Below are positions 11,890-23,295 of a DNA stretch of 64,000 bases, piece after piece (position 1 is the stretch's first letter; every line of letters starts with the position of its first letter). Source of the DNA: Channallabes apus (Eukaryota > Chordata > Actinopteri > Siluriformes > Clariidae); contig CM060118.1 in the NCBI GenBank assembly GCA_030522415.1, forward strand, positions 25,059,151 to 25,123,150, in the 5' to 3' direction. Made by a program: the position numbers and the translations under genes. Under the pieces are notes generated by a model, which worked only from the letters and a program-made list of their open reading frames with translations, did not search any database and was not told the DNA's origin.

Positions 11890-12790
11890 TCACTCAGACC
11901 GTCACCACGGTCTCATTCTGGATGACTAGTACCAACAGAGTCACAAGACAAGAGACCCTTAGTATCTCTGTTCTCTGGTAACATAAATGTAGATAAAACG
12001 GCAGACCCCAAAGAATTAGGATTCGCAACATTAATCCTATAAAATCTTGTAAGCGTGCATGGGGTGCTCCAAGAGGCCGCATCACCATATGTCTAAAAGT
12101 GATGCTCCCTTAAGTGCTGCCCAGGAGGTAGCCATACTCCTGGTAGAGTGGGCAACTAGACCACCAGGAATAGGTAGATCTTGACTAGAATATGCATGTG
12201 AAATTGTATCCACTATCCAGTGAGATAAACGTTGCTTGGATACAGGCTTGCCTGCGCACTTCTTGTCAAAACATCCAAATAATTGTGTATGTGGCTGCTG
12301 CAATGGACAAGTATGCTCACTGTATGTACGCAATGCTCTGACGGGACATAAGGAGGGGCTATTTAACCCAGTGCTTGACCAAGGGGGTTCTGGGTGAAAA
12401 GTATCCAGCTCTGTCACCTGATTTATTGTACCAGGTCTAAGGACTTTGGGTAGAAATGCTGGATTTGGCCAGAGAAAAACTCCTGCATTCCACCTTCCAT
12501 CTCAGACAGTCCTCACTGACTGATAGAGCATGAAATTCACTGACCCTCTTGGCTGAACATACAGTATTGCCAGGAGGAGGACTGTTTTCCATGTCAGGAA
12601 CTTCAGGCTGGCCTGATCCTGAGGTTCAAATGGTGTTTTAACCAGTGAACGCAGGACAGTAGTAAGATCCCAATGACCTTATAATCTTCCTTGGGCATAA
12701 GCGGTGTGCGCCCTTAAGGAACTGAGACACTAAATTAAACTTGCACTTCCAGCAGACCTCATTGTCCTGTTGTCTAGAGAATGAAGTATT
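11890..12790 (-). pseudogene. DIRS-type tyrosine recombinase, fragment
   Basis: Upstream pieces read KTVLLLAI and PNPAFLPKVLRPGTI in a broken frame; the open part 12417-12082 reads LCPVRALRTYSEHT, LFGCFDKKCAGKPVSKQRLS, then GLVAHSTRSMATSWAALKGA. HSTR corresponds to the conserved H-x-x-R of tyrosine recombinases. Beyond 12082 the frame is full of stops although the expected catalytic Tyr region would follow. Reverse transcriptase and RNase H were not found. Confidence 0.75.
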
Positions 12791-13072
12791 GAACGTGGTC
12801 ATTTTTAAACTCCTTTACTGTATGTAAATAAATAAATGAATGAATAAATACTGTAAATAGCTTGAATGGAGAAACAAAATTCCGCGCGTTTATCAGCCGT
12901 TTGATCAACGGCACTCACTTTCACTTTGCAAAAGGCAGTGTTTATTGTTTACTGTATATTTAAAGTGCATACACACACTCATCATGAAAGATCTTTTTTT
13001 TACCTGAAATTTACCTGAAACTCTATGAGGCGCTGTATAGGACTTAAATCAAACTTCACTCATGCACACACA
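12791..13072. other. no gene recognised
   Basis: Short spacer with an AATAAATGAATG-type microsatellite near 12825. Confidence 0.4.
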
Positions 13073-13074
13073 TA

Positions 13075-14694
13075 CAGTGGTGTGAAAAACTATTTGCCCC
13101 CTTCCTGATTTCTTATTCTTTTGCATGTTTGTCACCCTTAAATGTTTCTGCTCATAAAAAAACGTTAACTATTAGTCAAAGATAACATAATTGAACACAA
13201 AATGCAGTTTTTAAATGAAGGTTTACATTATTAAGGGAGAAAAAAAACTCCAAATCTACATGGCCCTGTGTGAAAAAGTGATTGCCCCCCTTGTTAAAAA
13301 ATAACTTAACTGTGGTTTATCACACCTGAGTTCAATTTCTGTAGTCACCCCCAGGCCTGATTACTGCCACACCTGTTTCAATCAAGAAATCACTTAAATA
13401 GGAGTTACCTGACACAGAGAAGTAGACCAAAAGCACCTCAAAAGCTAGACATCACGCCAAGATCCAAAGAAATTCAGGAACAAATGAGAACAAAAGTAAT
13501 TGAGATCTATCAGTCTGGTAAAGGTTATAAAGCCATTTCTAAAGCTTTGGGACTCCAGCGAACCACAGTGAGAGCCATTATCCACAAATGGCAAAAACAT
13601 GGAACAGTGGTGAACCTTCCCAGGAGCAGCCGGCCGACCAAAATTACCCCAAGAGCGCAGAGACAACTCATCCGAGAGGCCACAAAAGACCCCAGGACAA
13701 CATCTAAAGAACTGCAGGCCTCACTTGCCTCAATTAAGGTCAGTGTTCACGACTCCACCATAAGAAAGAGACTGGGCAAAAACGGCCTGCATGGCAAATT
13801 TCCAAGGCGCAAACCACTTTTAAGCAAAAAGAACATTAAGGCTCGTCTCAATTTTGCTAAAAAACATCTCAATGATTGCCAAGACTTTTGGGAAAATACC
13901 TTGTGGACCGACGAGACAAAAGTTGAACTTTTTGGAAGGTGCGTGTCCCGTTACATCTGGCGTAAAAGTAACACAGCATTTCAGAAAAAGAACATCATAC
14001 CAACAGTAAAATATGGTGGTGGTAGTGTGATGGTCTGGGGTTGTTTTGCTGCTTCAGGACCTGGAAGGCTTGCTGTGATAGATGGAACCATGAATTCTAC
14101 TGTCTACCAAAAAATCCTGAAGGAGAATGTCTGGCCATCTGTTCGTCAACTCAAGCTGAAGCGATCTTGGGTGCTGCAGCAGGACAATGACCCAAAACAC
14201 ACCAGCAAATCCACCTCTGAATGGCTGACGAAAAACAAAATGAAGACTTTGGAGTGGCCTAGTCAAAGTCCTGACCTGAATCCTATTGAGATGTTGTGGC
14301 ATGACCTTAAAAAGGCGGTTCATGCTAGAAAACCCTCAAATAAAGCTGAATTACAACAATTCTGCAAAGATGAGTGGGCCAAAATTCCTCCAGAGTGCTG
14401 TAAAAGACTCGTTGCAAGTTATCGCAAACGCTTGATTGCAGTTATTGCTGCTAAGGGTGGCACAACCAGTTATTAGGTTCAGGGGGCAATTACTTTTTCA
14501 CACAGGGCCATGTAGGTTTGGATTTTTTTTCTCCCTAAATAATAAAACCCCTCATTTAAAAACTGCATTTTGTGTTTACTTGTGTTATCTTTGACTAATA
14601 GTTAAATGTGTTTGATGATCAGAAACATTTTGTGTGACAAACATGCAAAAGAATAAGAAATCAGGAGGGGGGCAAATAGTTTTTCACACCACTG
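13075..14694 (+). mobile_element. Tc1-like element, family A, nearly intact
   Basis: TA at 13073-13074 and 14695-14696; ends CAGTGGTGTGAAAAACTATT and complement. Terminal repeats of about 220 bp with outer and inner direct repeats (AAAAACTATTTGCCCCC and AAAAAGTGATTGCCCCCC). Length 1620 bp, the same as the copy at 27966-29585. Confidence 0.95.
13484..14476 (+). CDS. Tc1-family transposase, long open frame (330 aa)
   Basis: Cut-and-paste transposase that would bind the element ends and cut at TA. An N-terminal paired-like DNA-binding region (IEIYQSGKGYKAISKALGL, then RTTVRAIIHKWQ), a GRPTKI-like hook altered to SRPTKI, a second helix-turn-helix (TSKELQASLASIKVSVHDST), and the full DDE core: WTDETKVELFG (D), [22 protein letters not shown] (D) and [12 protein letters not shown] (E, D34E spacing). 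About 10 residues upstream are open (PRSKEIQEQ), but the position expected for ATG reads ACG (13454 region), so the first usable Met is at 13484. Whether the 330-aa form is active is unknown. Confidence 0.9.
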   Translation: MRTKVIEIYQSGKGYKAISKALGLQRTTVRAIIHKWQKHGTVVNLPRSSRPTKITPRAQRQLIREATKDPRTTSKELQASLASIKVSVHDSTIRKRLGKNGLHGKFPRRKPLLSKKNIKARLNFAKKHLNDCQDFWENTLWTDETKVELFGRCVSRYIWRKSNTAFQKKNIIPTVKYGGGSVMVWGCFAASGPGRLAVIDGTMNSTVYQKILKENVWPSVRQLKLKRSWVLQQDNDPKHTSKSTSEWLTKNKMKTLEWPSQSPDLNPIEMLWHDLKKAVHARKPSNKAELQQFCKDEWAKIPPECCKRLVASYRKRLIAVIAAKGGTTSY

Positions 14695-14696
14695 TA

Positions 14697-14988
14697 TATG
14701 AAACAGTCACACATACATACATACTACTAACTGCTCAAACAACTACATATGAAATGCGCGCATATACACTACACCTATGAGATGCGCGCACATACACACA
14801 AACTCTCCATACACACACAACTGCACAGAGTAGCGAACTGTAGCGCTGTAGAGAACTAGTGAACAAGAGATCTTCACTTTAGCGGAAAAGGGAATGAAAA
14901 ATTCAGTCATTACTATGCTGGAGCGTGAAAAAAATTTAACTCGAAAATTTATATATTTATTATAATCATTATCGAGGACGACATCATA
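14697..14988. other. short spacer between two Tc1 copies
   Basis: CA-rich and GCGC-containing sequence; nothing identifiable. Confidence 0.4.
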
Positions 14989-15351
14989 TACAGTGGCTTG
15001 CAAAAGTATTCGGCCCCCTTGAACTTTTCCACATTTTGTCACATTACAGCCACAAAAAGAATCAGTTTTATTGGAATTCCACGTGAAAGACCAATACAAA
15101 GTGGTGTACACGTGAGAAGTGGAACGAAAATCATTCCAAACATTTTTTACAAATAAATAACTGAAAAGTGAGGTGTGCGTAACTATTCAGCCCCCTTTGG
15201 TCTGAGTGCAGTCAGGTGCCCATAGACATTGCCTGATGAGTGCTAATGACTAAATAGAGTGCACCTGTGTGTAATCTAATGTCAGTACAAATACAGCTGC
15301 TCTGTGACGGCCTCAGTGGTTGTCTAAGAGAATATTGGGAGCAACAACACA

Positions 15352-16745
15352 ATGAAGTCCAAAGAACACACCAGACAGGTCAGGGATAAAGTTATTGAGA
15401 AATTTAAAGCAGGCTTAGGCTACAAAACGATTTCCAAAGTCTTGACCATCCCACGGAGCACTGGTCAAGCGATCATTCAGAAATGGAAGGAGTATGGCAC
15501 AACTGTAAACCTACCAAGACAAGGCCGTCCACCTAAACCCACAGGCCGAACAAAGAGAGCGCTGATCAGAAATGCAGTCAAGAGGCCCATGGTGACTCTA
15601 CAGCTCAGGTGGGGGAATCTGCACAGATCTACAGCTCACGTGGGGGAATCTGTCCATAGGACAACTATTAGTAGTGCACTGCACAAAGTTGGCCTTTATG
15701 GAAGAGTGGCAAGAAGAAAGCCATTGTTAACAGAAAACCATAAGAAGTCCCGTTTGCAGTTTGCCACACTGCAAATTATCTGACACTTGCCATGATTTAA
15801 AATCTGACTTTCAGACATGATAGATAATTTGCCTTGTTTTAAAAATTACTTACTTGTTTTTAATACTTGATTTTATATCATAATCTTAAACTGAGCATGA
15901 GTATATCATTTTGTCTTTATTAGTCCAGAAATCCTAAATTGGATAGAATAGCTCTTAAAATAAGCTAAATTAGTTATTTCACCAGACGTCTCACAAAATA
16001 AAACTTCTCAAAGATTTGTTTGCTTGATTTAAAAATCTTATTTCAAGATTTCTTACCAAGTAAAATTTACTTGCTGCATGGACAGATAATTTCACTAGTT
16101 TTAGGTAATTTTTTTATCAAATGTAGTAATTGTTTCTTATTTTTAGACTAACAATTTTTGCAGTGCACAAGCCATGTGGAAGAACATGTGGAAGAAGGTG
16201 CTCTGGTCAGATGAGACCAAAATGGAACTTTTTGGCCAAAATGGAAAACTAACACTGCACATCACTCTGAACACACCATCCCCACTGTCAAATATGGTGG
16301 TGGCAGCATCATGCTCTGGGGGTGCTTCTCTTCAGCAGGGACAGGGAAGCTGGTCAGAGTTGATGGGAAGATGGATGGAGCCAAATACAGTGGAAGAAAA
16401 CCTCTTGGAGTCTGCAAAAGACTTGAGACTGGGGCGGAGGTTCATCTTCCAGCAGGACAACGACCCTAAACATAAAGCCAGGGCAACAATGGAATGGTTT
16501 AAAACAAAACATATCCACGTGTTAGAATGGCCCAGTCAAAGTCCAGATCTAAATCCAATCGAGAATCTGTGGCAAGATCTGAAAACTGCTGTTCACAAAC
16601 ACTGTCCATCTAATGGAGCTGGAGCTGTTTTGCAAAGAAGAATGGGCAAGGATTTCAGTCTTAAGATGTGCAAAGCTGGTAGAGACATACCCTAAAGGAC
16701 TGGTAGCTGTAATTGCAGCAAAAAGTGGTTCTACAAAGTATTGAC
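15352..16745 (+). pseudogene. Tc1-family transposase, family B, interrupted
   Basis: N-terminal part 15352-15766 reads MKSKEHTRQVRDKVIEKFKA, helix-turn-helix GYKTISKVLTIPRST, GRPPKPTGR, and RRKPLLTENHKKSRLQFAT. A small tandem duplication (CTACAGCTCAxGTGGGGGAATCTG) lies at 15599-15648. After the MITE the C-terminal part from 16174 has [11 protein letters not shown] (D), then frame changes near 16230 and 16370, [10 protein letters not shown] (D), [15 protein letters not shown] (E). Non-functional. Confidence 0.9.
15767..16165. mobile_element. MITE inside the family-B transposase
   Basis: About 399 bp with inverted ends CACTGCAAA and TTTGCAGTG, T-rich inside, no coding frame. It splits the transposase between LQFAT and the HKPC-like continuation. 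Flanks TTGCCACA and TGCACA look like an imperfect target duplication. Ends resemble fish hAT-type MITEs; class is inferred. Confidence 0.75.
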
Positions 16746-16964
16746 TCAGGGGCTGAATAATTACGAACACCCCACTTTAAAGTTATTTATTTATAAAAAA
16801 AATGTTTGGAATCATGTATGATTTTCGTTCCACTTCTCACGTGTACACCACTTTGTATTGGTCTTTCACCTGGAATTCCAATAAAATTTATTCATGTTTG
16901 TGGCTGTAATGTGACAAAATGTGGAAAAGTTCAAGGGGGCCGAATACTTTTGCAAGCCACTGTA

Positions 16965-17969
16965 AGTAGGATACAATAATTTACATTTCAACTTAATTTA
17001 GGAACCCTTAGTATTATATAGGCTTGTAATCTGTAAAAAAAAAAATAATAATAAAATAAACAAAATGAATACATCTCCGTACATCTTGTAAATTAATCGA
17101 AACATTTTCGATAACTTATAAACGTTTCAATATGTTATATATTTTATAATGGCATTAGTTTTTGTTTCAATAAATATTCTATATTTAATATCCGTAGCGT
17201 AATATTTCCACATCAGCAGTGACAGGTATCCGACACTAAACAGCTGAACAACTTCACTTTTCCGTTATGGTAACATAAGCACCTTATGTTACCATAACGG
17301 AAAAGTGAAGTTGTTCAGCTCTTTAGTGTTACCATGCAGATGTTACACCTCGTGTAGTTACCGAAACGAGGCATAATCGTGGTGTTTGCTTCGGATATGA
17401 CATACCATAGTTTATTATCTGCTGTGGTAGATCTGATTTATTCAAACACAATAATAAAACTTTATATCCTCAGGAGGGGTCATCATTGTTTTAACGATAA
17501 TTTCACGGAAGTGAGTTCAGAACTAATCTAAAGCACTGTCACACTAAAAAAAACATCAGAGAAGTTCAGAAGCTTCAAATAGAATGAACGAACTAATTAA
17601 TTTTCTCAAAATGTTATAAAATTAAGTAGAGACTTAGTGACTCCCCTTAGAGACTCTGCAGTAGGTTTTCTCAGTTGAATATGAAAAAAAAAATACAGCT
17701 GATTATCAACGCAGGAATGAATGGCGCATTGCCCAAGTGCAAGTTTATCTGGGAACTAAACTATTTGCTTTGGGTGAAAGCACCATCTAGCGATCATTGT
17801 GTGTCAGCAACAGCTTCCTATTCAAAACTATAGGCTGTCAAATGACCGGTGAACCGCGTTAAAAGTATGTCATACTGGCGCGGCGCTTCTAGTGTTAAAG
17901 CAAATTCTAGAATAGATTTTTGCCTGTAGACCAACTCTGTGCCTTAAAATGTGGCAGGGATGTTATGCA
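16965..17969. other. no gene recognised; contains a hairpin
   Basis: AT-rich DNA with the 97-nt inverted repeat listed separately. A motif GCGCGGCGCTTCTAGTGTTAA at its right end (TTAA at 17895-17898, given here without flanks) resembles a piggyBac-type end, but no partner end was found. Confidence 0.4.
17233..17329. repeat. near-perfect 47-bp hairpin with 3-nt loop
   Basis: Arms 17233-17279 and 17283-17329 pair except one position (17241 against 17321). Core of the arm is CTTTTCCGTTATGGTAACAT; loop CAC at 17280-17282. Confidence 0.9.
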
Positions 17970-17971
17970 TA

Positions 17972-18749
17972 CAGTGGAACCTCGGATTACAAGTAACCAG
18001 TGTTCCGCAAGGCGAGCAAAGATTTTTAATAAATTTTGACTTGAAAAACGAACATTGTCTTGGTTTACGAGCGCCAAGTATCATGTATCATGCATGCGCT
18101 TCTTGTTTTGACACCGAGCGTCACATCATCACAACTGAGCCAATGGTTTTTCTCTCTCTTGCACTGCAGAATTGTTGGTAATCGCTTCCCCTGCTGGGTG
18201 AACACACACACAAACACACACACACAATCAGAAACTCTGCAAGCACTAAGACCCAGCAGGGGAGACAATTACCTATCGTCACACACACACACACACACAC
18301 TCTCTCGGCTTTACAGCCCCCCCTACCCCCCCCCCTTTCAGGTTCCCAAACAAACTCTGCTCTGTCACGATTTCTAGAAGGTAAGGTGCTGGTTAATTTG
18401 TTTTTGTTGTCGTTGTTGTTTTACTTTACAGAAGTGATTCCATTAGTATGCGCTCACGCAAGTGTGACTAGCGATGTTCCTTGCTAATTTTTAAACAGTT
18501 AATTTTTAAACGATTTTAAAAATGGTCTTTATTTGTACGTCTTTTTTAAAGGCAAAGTGCAAGTTAATTTGTGTTATTTTTACTTTATATTTTGTGTCAA
18601 TTATTTTTATGCATTTCTTTTTTTGGGCTGTAGAACGAATAATTAGAGTTTACGTTATTTCCTATGGGAAAATTTTATTTGGTTTACGAGTGTTTTGGAA
18701 TATGAGCCCACTTCCGGAACGAATTATATCCTAATCCAAGGTTCCACTG
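17972..18749. mobile_element. TA-flanked non-autonomous DNA transposon
   Basis: TA at 17970-17971 and 18750-18751 flank inverted ends CAGTGGAACCTCGGATTA and TAATCCAAGGTTCCACTG. 778 bp, no transposase, internal (CA)n runs at 18202-18228 and 18280-18300. Ends starting CAGTG with a TA duplication suggest a pogo/Tigger or mariner relative. A second, left-truncated copy is at 33590-33870. Confidence 0.8.
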
Positions 18750-18751
18750 TA

Positions 18752-19845
18752 TATACATCCAGTACATAAATACATATACACCCATATTCTTTTTATGCAA
18801 TGTGAGTGATGAGACAAATGTACACAGTTCCACAAAATATGTCACACATTAAACCTGATTACTTACTGCATAATTTTATATTATGTTTTCTTATCATTAG
18901 ACTAGTCATGTCCATGTAAGCATATTTGACAATAGATTACTTTGAACATGTACATGTACTGTAATTACTGCTAAGCTGTATTTTTTGTAGCCATCAATTG
19001 CCTCAAATCTACATTATCGAAAATAGAAAACAAAAATAAATTAAAGAAAAATATTACATCTGTATTGACCAGATTTTACACTTTAATTTGAATAGTCCCT
19101 TAAGTCTGTCTTGAAGTATTATAGAATAGATTACCTTTTGGACATTCACTTATCTGCCATCTGGTAGAGATTAGGTTCTATTTCTTTCTGATGGTGGAAA
19201 ATGGGCTGCGATCTCCAGAACTGAGAGCCCTCAGAGGCCCACATGGCTAATCAACATGAGAGATTTGCAGTGCATGTGGCAGAGAGATTGTTCTGATCAC
19301 AGGTGAGATGAGAGGGCAAAAATGAGTGTGATTCTACTTTTCCCTCCCTCTATCTCTCACAGCTCTTCAATCTTTTATTGAAGTCTATTGTAAGTGACTC
19401 TGGTAAAAGAATTACTTTTCTTTCATTTCTCAGAATGTTAAACAAACTGCTTGGGAAAAGAAACACTGCCTTTAAAAGCTGCAATAGTACCTCTGTGTTT
19501 CATATATCACAGTGTAGACATAATTACTTCTGTAGCTATAGAAAAAAGACTGAAAAATTGAAGACTATGCCTTAAGTCATTCAGTAAAGGGAGCTACAGC
19601 TGCAGTCTTGTATTGACAGCAAATAAGAACGTATGTATGTGTGTGCTCAATCCGGTGGCAAAAAAAAAAGGGGTTCACATAAAATTTATTATATGCGGTA
19701 TATCTGATACAAAATAGGATCCGGACCAAAAATAAATCCATCCCTATTTGTGATACCAGACCACACAACCATAAATTATTCCCTTCTATAACTGTGATAT
19801 ACATCGCTGAATGTGCAATTGTATGTTTTAGGTGGGGGGGAGTTT
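18752..19845. other. no gene recognised
   Basis: AT-rich spacer. Open stretches at 19378-19575 and 19577-19804 have no recognisable motif. Confidence 0.45.
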
Positions 19846-20745
19846 TTCACTGATTTTTCTCCCTAATTTAGTTCTATCCAATTCTTCCCCATAACTATGG
19901 GCTCCCACATTAATTCAATTCAATTCAATTTTATTTGTATAGCGCTTTTAACAATTGACATTGTCTCAAAGCAGCTTTACACAATCAAAAGAATTATTTA
20001 AGTATGTATAGAATAGAATGTGTATGAATCAAAATGGTCAGATAGTCCCTGGTGAGCAAGCCGCAGGCGACAGTGGCAAGGAAAAACTCCCTGAGATGGT
20101 AATAGGAAGAAACCTTGAGAGGAACCAGACTCAACAGGGAACCCATCCTCATCTGGGTGAAACAGATAGCAGGAAATGATTTGCATTTATACAGTGTGTT
20201 AGGTGGCAGGCAGTTCAGCTGTAATAATTGATGTTAATATATCCAGGTAGTTATTGGAGACTCAGGTAGACTTGTAAAAAGTTCCAGTCCTGAACTATCG
20301 AATTGTCAAGTCCTCAGAGAAACATCTGCCAACACCAGTCGATGCCAGAACTGTCTTCTAGGTAGAGAGAATCATCCCCAGGCACCAGACGCGTCCCAAG
20401 AGACACACGGGGCATCCATGTGACGAGATCTCCAACCAGAAGCGTGGCACCATAATGGGTCAGACAGGTCCGGAGGGCAGAGGGAGTCTGGGTCACATTA
20501 AGGCTACTATGACCATTCAGTCGGGAGGGCCGAAGACGTCCTCTGACCACATCATGACACCGACCGCATCTTTTTGAACTGCTTGCTCGTGTTGGGGGCA
20601 GCATAACACACTTGGAGGACAGCGATATCTGCTCCTTCTGCTTGCGTGAGCTCACAGATGCCTCCCATCCGAACCTGCTGAAAGAGCTCAGTCAATTAGC
20701 TCTGTCTAGGCCCTCGGCTGCAAGAGGCTCACCCGAGGACCGGAC
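19846..20745 (-). repeat. SINE family 2 copy interrupted by a retroposon
   Basis: The SINE tail (minus strand) occupies 19846-19913 and the body 20494-20745; together they match 883-1346. The break carries the 8-bp repeat CACATTAA at both 19906-19913 and 20494-20501. Confidence 0.8.
19914..20493 (-). mobile_element. retroposon with (ATTGA)n tail nested in a SINE
   Basis: 580 bp; on the minus strand the 3' end reads AAAAGCGCTATACAAATAAA followed by ATTGA repeats, a frequent fish LINE/SINE tail. Flanked by the duplication CACATTAA. No reverse transcriptase frame, so a non-autonomous or truncated copy. Confidence 0.75.
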
Positions 20746-21870
20746 CAGCAGTTGTAGTTATAATTTTAGCAATTATAGTTATAATTTTAATTTTAGCAAT
20801 TGTAGTTATAATCCACTATAGCAAAATTGTTGATATAAAATGCTGTCCAAAGCCATCTTCATGAATAAGTGGAATCATTTTCACTAGTCACATGCATCTT
20901 TAAGCAGATTACATGGTACCACATGTACGTTAGTGATGAGTCTCCATGTGGTGAAAATTCCAACCTGAGATGGGGTACCAGAATGGACCAGAAGAAAACA
21001 CAGACATGAGGGCTCCCTGGTATATAAAGCAGCCAGCCATTAACAAACCTGAGTAAACTCAAGAGAATGGGAGAGAGACAGCAACCAAAGATACTGGTCC
21101 TTAGACTGGAAACTAAGGAAAAATATTCACAAAACACTTGACTAAACAAATAAGTTTCAGCATAGACATAAACAATGAGACTGTGTTTGAGTTACCAATA
21201 CAAAATTTAAGGCTGCTACATAACTGTGAAGAAAAAGGCTTCATGAGAAAAGGCTCTGCCACTTACTTTAGTATTCACTATACAAGGTACCAACAAAAAT
21301 ATTTTGATCAATGAAGGCATGGCAGATTATATTATACCATTCATTGCCTTAGGTACTCTGAGGTAAGACTGTTTCCTGATTTATATGTCAGTGTTAGTAT
21401 TTTCATTTAACATTTCTCTGAGATCCATGCTGTGTAGATAAGACAGGGGTGATGTGGTCCACAAGTGTAATATTGCTGTTTATTTAGTGTAAATTTTCTC
21501 TTTCAAACAATTTAAATTAGTCATTTATTGGTCCAGGTTAAACCTTTTAATTGAAGATTTTATAGATATATACATTTTTGTTTAAATTAAATCATGTTGG
21601 TGGTGACGAACAAACATAAAGGTTCCCATTTCCCCTAACCTAGTGTTTGTAGACTGTTTAATGCGGATGGACCCAGTAGAGTCCATTTTGTTCTCTTGCC
21701 TGAGAGAGCAGATTTTGCTAGACATGTCTGTCCATATTTAACTATTCAGATTTTTACCTGAGAATGTCTGAAAAAAATAATGAGGCATTTCAATCGTTAA
21801 CCTCTTAAAATGTTATATAATATTGATGTATATGTTTAGAATATTGATCTGCTGTTGTGGATAATTAAGT
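20746..21870. other. no gene recognised
   Basis: Begins with imperfect short tandem repeats (TAGTTATAATTTTAGCAAT type, 20752-20815). No coding exon supported. Confidence 0.45.
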
Positions 21871-21874
21871 GGTA

Positions 21875-22075
21875 TCACACATGAGAGGGAGATGCTAAAA
21901 TATAAAATTGCTTGTCATCAGCATAATGGTGGAAACTAATACCATGTTCATGATTCATCTTTCCCAGAGGAAGTAGATTTGGGGGGCAAAGCAGTGGGCC
22001 TAAACTAGAACCTTGCAGACAACCAAACTTTACTTTAGTATGTATTGAAAAGTCCCCACATATACAGTATTTATT
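21875..22075 (-). pseudogene. LINE reverse transcriptase fragment (CR1/L2-like)
   Basis: Reads GCLQGSSLGPLLCPPNLLPL then HGISFHHYADDKQF on the minus strand: QGSxLGPLL followed by the catalytic YADD box of non-LTR reverse transcriptases. Truncated on the right by the Tc1 element at 22081. Confidence 0.75.
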
Positions 22076-22080
22076 ATATA

Positions 22081-23295
22081 CAGCGGGGAAAATAAATATT
22101 TGACACATCCGCATTTTTATCAGTAAGAGGATTTCTAAGTGGGCTATTGACACCAAATTCTCACCAGATGTAGCCATCAAGCGAAATATTGAATTCATAC
22201 AAAGAAATCAGAACATTTAGGTATACAAGTTGAGTTATAATAAATTGTGAAATGAAAGTGAAATGACACAGGGAATAAGTATTGAACACATGAAGATATA
22301 GTAACAAGGTGCAAAATGGCATAGAAAGTCAGGAGATTACCTGAAATGTCAGTACTGAGAGAGAAACTCTGCCCCCTATCAGTACTAATTAATATCAGCT
22401 GCTTTAGTCCTAATTGATGGCCTATAAAGGCTTCTCATTACGTAGGAGGCATACAGGAAAGACTTCATGATGGGTAAAAGCAAATAACTCTCCCAAGATC
22501 TTCGTAATCTTATCGTTGAAGATAATTCTGATGGGAATGGTTATAGGCGCATTTCCAGAATGCTGAATGTTCCTGTGAGCACTGTGGGGGCCATTAACCC
22601 GGAAATGGAAAGAGCATCAGTTCACCATAAACGGGCCACGATCACGTGCTCCACGTAAGATCCCTGTCCGAGGAGTCCAAAGAATAATCAGGAGAGTTCT
22701 CCAAGAGCCAAGAAACACTCGAGCAGAACTTCAGGAAGACCTTGCATCAGCAGGTACTCTTGATTCAAAGAAAACTATAAGCAATGCACTGAAGCGCCAT
22801 GGCTTCTATGCACGCTCACCACGCAAGACTACATTGCAGAACAAAAAAAGCATGTTGAGGCTCGGTTAAAGTTTGCAAAACAGCATTTGGAGAAGCCTGT
22901 GGATTATTGAGAGACTATAGTATGGTCAGATGAAAGAAAAATTTAACTTTTTGGCAGTCATTCTACACACCATGTTTGGAGAAGAAATGGCACTGCCCAC
23001 CACCCCAAGAACGCCATACCAACAGTTAAGTTTGAGGGTGGAAGCACCATGGTTTGGGGCTGCTTTTCAGCAAGGGGTACTGGCAGACTTCATATTATTG
23101 AAGGCAGGATAAATAGAGAAATGTACCAGGACATTCTGGATAAAAATCTGCTGCCATCTACTGTACCAGAAAGCTAAAAATTGAAAAGAGGGTGGACATT
23201 TCAGCAACAATGATCCCAAACACAAGGCCAAGGAAACAATGAAGAGGTTTCAAAGTCAGAAAATCAAGTTGCTCGAATGGCCCAGTCAATCACTT
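22081..23295 (+). mobile_element. Tc1-like element, family F, right end lost
   Basis: Left end after TA 22079-22080: CAGCGGGGAAAATAAATATT. The right end is replaced by another repeat at about 23296, just after the GLU-box region should begin (coding similarity stops at EWPSQS). Confidence 0.85.
22468..23295 (+). pseudogene. Tc1-family transposase, family F, broken
   Basis: Starts MGKSK then a stop, then LSQDLRNLIVEDNSDGNGYR with RRISRMLNVPVSTVGAI, RIIRRVLQEPRNTRAELQED, SKKTISNALKRHGFYAR. From 22860 on, stops and frame changes; YGQMKEK represents the WSDExK box in a shifted frame and LLEWPSQS is the last recognisable piece. Non-functional. Confidence 0.82.

Larger units (their letters stand above)
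10921..12790 (-). mobile_element. DIRS-like (tyrosine recombinase) retroelement relic with inverted arms
   Basis: The right part (12790-11890, minus strand) encodes a DIRS-type tyrosine recombinase fragment. The left part consists of inverted arms of about 62 bp: 10932-10995 against 11815-11876, both containing TCATAGATCCATAGTTA. A third, direct copy of the arm segment GACCGTCACCACGGTCTCAT is at 11898-11917 (first copy 10975-10994). Inverted and split terminal repeats are the hallmark of DIRS elements. A LINE 3' end is inserted in the arm. Confidence 0.65.
14991..16962 (+). mobile_element. Tc1-like element, family B, carrying an internal MITE
   Basis: TA at 14989-14990 and 16963-16964; ends CAGTGGCTTGCAAAAGTATT and complement, terminal repeats about 200 bp (through ACGTGAGAAGTGGAACGAAA). 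Length 1972 bp, about 400 bp longer than its relatives because of the insertion at 15767-16165. Confidence 0.93.

Noticed and set aside
17233..17329. microRNA precursor
   Set aside because: Pairing is too perfect and the loop too short for a typical miRNA; kept as a hairpin only.
17860..17900. Possible piggyBac-type terminal end at TTAA
   Set aside because: No matching inverted end or transposase was found to the left.
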